From CAMBDS01 sp964355675 (lineage in GTDB: Bacteria; Electryoneota; AABM5-125-24; Hatepunaeales; Hatepunaeaceae), in contig CAYHEC010000011.1 in NCBI GenBank assembly GCA_964355675.1, forward strand, positions 59,696-123,695: 64,000 bases of DNA, written 5' to 3'. A program made the position numbers and the translations under genes. The notes under the pieces are model-generated. The model was not told the DNA's origin and made no database searches. It was given only the letters and a program-made list of their open reading frames with translations. Below are positions 61,926 through 64,000 of this stretch, piece by piece. Within the stretch, counting starts at the first letter, position 1. Every line of letters starts with the position of its first letter.

Positions 61926-61981
61926 GGACTCCTCCTCTCCTAATTTACAAAGATGAGTCCACAAATGCAAGAATTAGGAGG
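61926..61981 (+). promoter_or_regulatory. Leader that could hide the Shine-Dalgarno site
   Basis: TCCTAATT (61938-61945) is an exact complement of AATTAGGA (61972-61979), which contains most of the AGGAGG ribosome site. GGACTC (61926-61931) is complementary to GAGTCC (61955-61960). The two helices cross, so they would exclude each other or form a pseudoknot. A weak TTGGCA-N18-TAATAG promoter-like pair (61897-61926) precedes it. Confidence 0.4.
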
Positions 61982-61986
61982 ACGCA

Positions 61987-62331
61987 ATGAAAAGGTTCGC
62001 TTTGTTGATGGTTGCGCTCTGTCTCTTTGTCGGGATGAGCGGAGCGGCGTGGGCTATTGAACATGTCGTTCATGTGGAAGACGGTTTCGGTCCAGTTGCA
62101 GGAGTAAATATCGATATCTTCATCAAAACAGGACCAGGTGCAAATGATTGGGATCACCAAATTGTCCAAACAGACGGCTTCGGAGATGCGATCTTGGATT
62201 GGGAACCAAACGCCAATGCAGTATATTGGTACGCGATTCTCGATGCTCAGGAGAGTCCAGAAGCACCACTAAATGATTGGATTCAGGAGGCTGAATACCC
62301 CGATTTCGATATCCTCTGGATAATCGAGTAA
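61987..62331 (+). CDS. Small secreted protein with regulatory-like beta-sandwich
   Basis: 114 residues with a clear signal peptide (RFALLMVALCLFVGMSGAAWA). The start has a perfect AGGAGG 5 bases before the ATG. The mature part (EDGFGPVAGVNIDIFIKTG) has the pattern of a short carboxypeptidase-regulatory or transthyretin-like beta-sandwich, rich in Asp and Trp. No Cys. Strong translation signals suggest high expression. No function recognised. Confidence 0.75.
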   Translation: MKRFALLMVALCLFVGMSGAAWAIEHVVHVEDGFGPVAGVNIDIFIKTGPGANDWDHQIVQTDGFGDAILDWEPNANAVYWYAILDAQESPEAPLNDWIQEAEYPDFDILWIIE

Positions 62332-62349
62332 GTCGTCTCACAACGTACC

Positions 62350-62376
62350 GGGAGGCGCGTAACAATCGCGCCTCCC
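62350..62376 (+). terminator. GC-rich hairpin after the small secreted protein
   Basis: Perfect 10-bp stem (GGGAGGCGCG / CGCGCCTCCC) with a 7-nt loop. No T-tract follows, so it may stabilise the message rather than terminate. Confidence 0.45.
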
Positions 62377-62402
62377 CATACAACTAATCAGGTACTACTA
62401 AT

Positions 62403-64000
62403 ATGAACATTAAATCTTCCAACTTACTCTTAACATTGGTCGGAGTAGTAGCATTAATTACCAACACTTTCGCCCAAATACCACGTCAACAATGGGTTAG
62501 GACTTATGGCGATAATCTTGGCGCCAAATTTCACGACGTTTACCTAACCACTAATGACAGGTTGGCTATTTGTGGTGAACAAAGTCACCGGATTCCAAAC
62601 GACAACCTTTTTCAAGCCGATTGCTGGGTAGTAATCACCGATCTGAGTGGAGAATCGCTATTTGAACTTGTCTATGGTACAGAAAATGATAACGAAATTA
62701 CTACATGTATCATAGAGACTGATGACCAAGGTTATATTATTGGCGGTGTGAAATATCCAGCCGATGGGAGTGGTAATGCTCAAATGTACGTTGTTAAGCT
62801 ATCAGAAGAACTTGAAGTGGAATGGGAAGGAATGTATGGCGCAGACAGAAATGAAGGTGTTAATGCACTTATAGAACTAAAAGAAGGAGGATATTTGCTC
62901 GCCGGAGGAACAGCTTCATTCGGAGATCCTCAAGGTTATCTTGTTAGAATAACAGAAAATGGTGACTTAATTTGGGCTGAACACTATGCTGCTGGCGGGA
63001 ATTCTAACTTCAGTTCAATGCGCGAAACTGATGGAGACGTTTTGATCGCTGGGCGGGGATTTGAGAACGGTATCAAAGGATGGCTACTAAAGGTTGATGT
63101 GGAAAGAGGCGAACCAATATTCAGTAGGTTTTGTCAACCATCACATGTTCCAGATGGATTCTTATCTCAAGGATTCTTCACTTCTATTATTAGTTGCAGA
63201 AATGGCGAATTTCTACTTGGAGGTACTGCAGGTCGTTATCCGGCGCTCCTTTATTGGTTTTATAGAATTAACGCAGACGGGGAGCGAATTTGGGATCGAA
63301 TCGCTGAATTTGGAGAAGAAGGACAAGCTTTCCCGAGATATGTCCAAGGACTTTCGAGGATGCCTGAAACCGGATTTTGTGCAGTTGGTAAGCAAATGGG
63401 AAATCAGCAAAATGGCAATTATGGTGGAGCCGCATTTAAACTTGAAGAAGGTGGTAATCTGAAATGGAGGAGATACTGGGCAAATTATCCTCTTGATGCA
63501 CCAGTAATTGTATCAAACCTTGAGTCGGTTGTTGTTCTTCCAGATGGAGGGATAATTGCCGTAGGCACTGGCCATTCTCGCGACGAAAACGGTAATGGTA
63601 TAATAATTAAGCTTCTGCCGGAGCGCTCTGCGCCTGTAATTATTTCGCAGTCTCCTGATGACACAGTTTTCTTCGCGCTAATAGGAGATAGTATTTCGTT
63701 TGATGTTGATGTGGTCGATTTGCAGAACGACTCAATTCTATATGAGTGGCGCTTGGTTGGCGATGTGGTATCGACCGATACCCTGGTTACGGTACTATTC
63801 GACCAAATAGGTGACTATACGCTTGAATGCTGGATCTCAGATGGCGATCAAGCAGACTCAATTCGCTGGCACGTTACCGTCACCGACCTCTACATCCAAT
63901 CCCATTCCCCAGACACACTCAACCTCACCATCCGCCGAGGAGTAGCCGTTGATTTCTCCCTCGATTCCGTAGCCGCCGTCGGCGGTATCGACGACATGCA
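62403..64000 (+). CDS. Secreted beta-propeller-like / PKD-like protein, 3' end beyond the window
   Basis: An open frame from ATG 62403 runs 532 codons to the window end. Signal peptide (SNLLLTLVGVVALITNTFAQ), then six to seven repeats of about 50-60 residues with GG(Y/F)LLAGGTASFG, IIGGVKYP and GIIAVGTGH, typical of delta-60/PQQ-like propellers in secreted FCB proteins. A PKD/Ig-like domain starts near residue 410 (PVIISQSPDD). The downstream part, where a sorting domain would be expected, is outside the window. Confidence 0.82.
   Translation, partial: MNIKSSNLLLTLVGVVALITNTFAQIPRQQWVRTYGDNLGAKFHDVYLTTNDRLAICGEQSHRIPNDNLFQADCWVVITDLSGESLFELVYGTENDNEITTCIIETDDQGYIIGGVKYPADGSGNAQMYVVKLSEELEVEWEGMYGADRNEGVNALIELKEGGYLLAGGTASFGDPQGYLVRITENGDLIWAEHYAAGGNSNFSSMRETDGDVLIAGRGFENGIKGWLLKVDVERGEPIFSRFCQPSHVPDGFLSQGFFTSIISCRNGEFLLGGTAGRYPALLYWFYRINADGERIWDRIAEFGEEGQAFPRYVQGLSRMPETGFCAVGKQMGNQQNGNYGGAAFKLEEGGNLKWRRYWANYPLDAPVIVSNLESVVVLPDGGIIAVGTGHSRDENGNGIIIKLLPERSAPVIISQSPDDTVFFALIGDSISFDVDVVDLQNDSILYEWRLVGDVVSTDTLVTVLFDQIGDYTLECWISDGDQADSIRWHVTVTDLYIQSHSPDTLNLTIRRGVAVDFSLDSVAAVGGIDDM

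Noticed and set aside
1..64000. tRNA, rRNA, tmRNA, RNase P or SRP genes
   Set aside because: No T-loop, acceptor-stem or other conserved landmarks found by eye in the intergenic regions; a tRNAscan/Infernal run would be decisive.

Overview
The window looks like a chromosomal piece of an uncultured Gram-negative bacterium of the Fibrobacteres-Chlorobi-Bacteroidetes (FCB) assemblage, probably a candidate phylum rather than a true Bacteroidete. Evidence for FCB: very long secreted proteins ending in a type IX secretion (T9SS) type-A sorting domain (YPNPFN motif), a PorV-like outer-membrane protein, gingipain-fold (C25) proteins, and a TonB receptor with an N-terminal carboxypeptidase-regulatory domain. 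Evidence against Bacteroidetes proper: several promoters fit a sigma-70-like TTGnnn-N17-TAnnTT pattern instead of the Bacteroidetes -33/-7 type. The exact phylum cannot be told from this sequence alone.

Layout. 1-10.8 kb: two tandem paralogous giant C25-fold T9SS cargo proteins (+), both apparently lacking the catalytic Cys. 10.9-15.6 kb: grpE-dnaJ-helix-hairpin-helix protein, a PilM/GspL-like membrane protein, and rsmD (+). 15.6-22.1 kb: a tightly overlapped minus-strand run birA-coaX-amidase-greA-lipoprotein-subtilase. 22.3-25.9 kb: two convergent GT-C-like membrane proteins. 25.9-42.8 kb: a large minus-strand surface/secretion cluster read from a promoter near 42.87 kb (TonB receptor, beta-helix lipoprotein, T9SS cargo, PorV-like protein, second beta-helix T9SS cargo, TPR lipoprotein, large lipoprotein). 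43.2-48.7 kb: icd, a probable structured small RNA, etfB-etfA and a TPR/DUF5683-like protein (-). 49.1-56.8 kb: plus-strand fabH, an AAA ATPase + DUF4276/TOPRIM-like pair coupled to miaB, a four-helix-bundle protein, a glycosyltransferase, ecfT and truA. 56.9-64 kb: M32 carboxypeptidase (-), a divergent ATP-type PEP carboxykinase, cobalamin adenosyltransferase, a small promoter-to-terminator transcription unit, a small secreted protein and a truncated secreted repeat protein.

The most unusual property is the density and variety of palindromic repeats. At least six families are present: CGACAGGGTGTnnACACCCTGTCG, GGAGGGCGGG-type, GTAGGGGC-type, CTCCGT-loop hairpins, a MITE-like element with terminal inverted repeats and a 7-bp direct repeat, and CCCGCCGCGG hairpins. 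There are also four tandem arrays with periods of 54, 40, 37 and 7 bp. The first family is inserted in frame inside birA (twice), coaX (twice), the subtilase gene (twice) and, decayed, a lipoprotein gene. It is read in all three frames, much like Rickettsia palindromic elements. No transposase is present, so these elements would need a helper elsewhere. Other points of interest are a probable ncRNA with an intrinsic terminator (about 45.03-45.18 kb), the 61.6-61.8 kb transcription unit with a 40-codon ORF, a possible Shine-Dalgarno-sequestering leader at 61.93-61.98 kb, and the ATPase/TOPRIM-like pair whose stop codon overlaps the miaB start.
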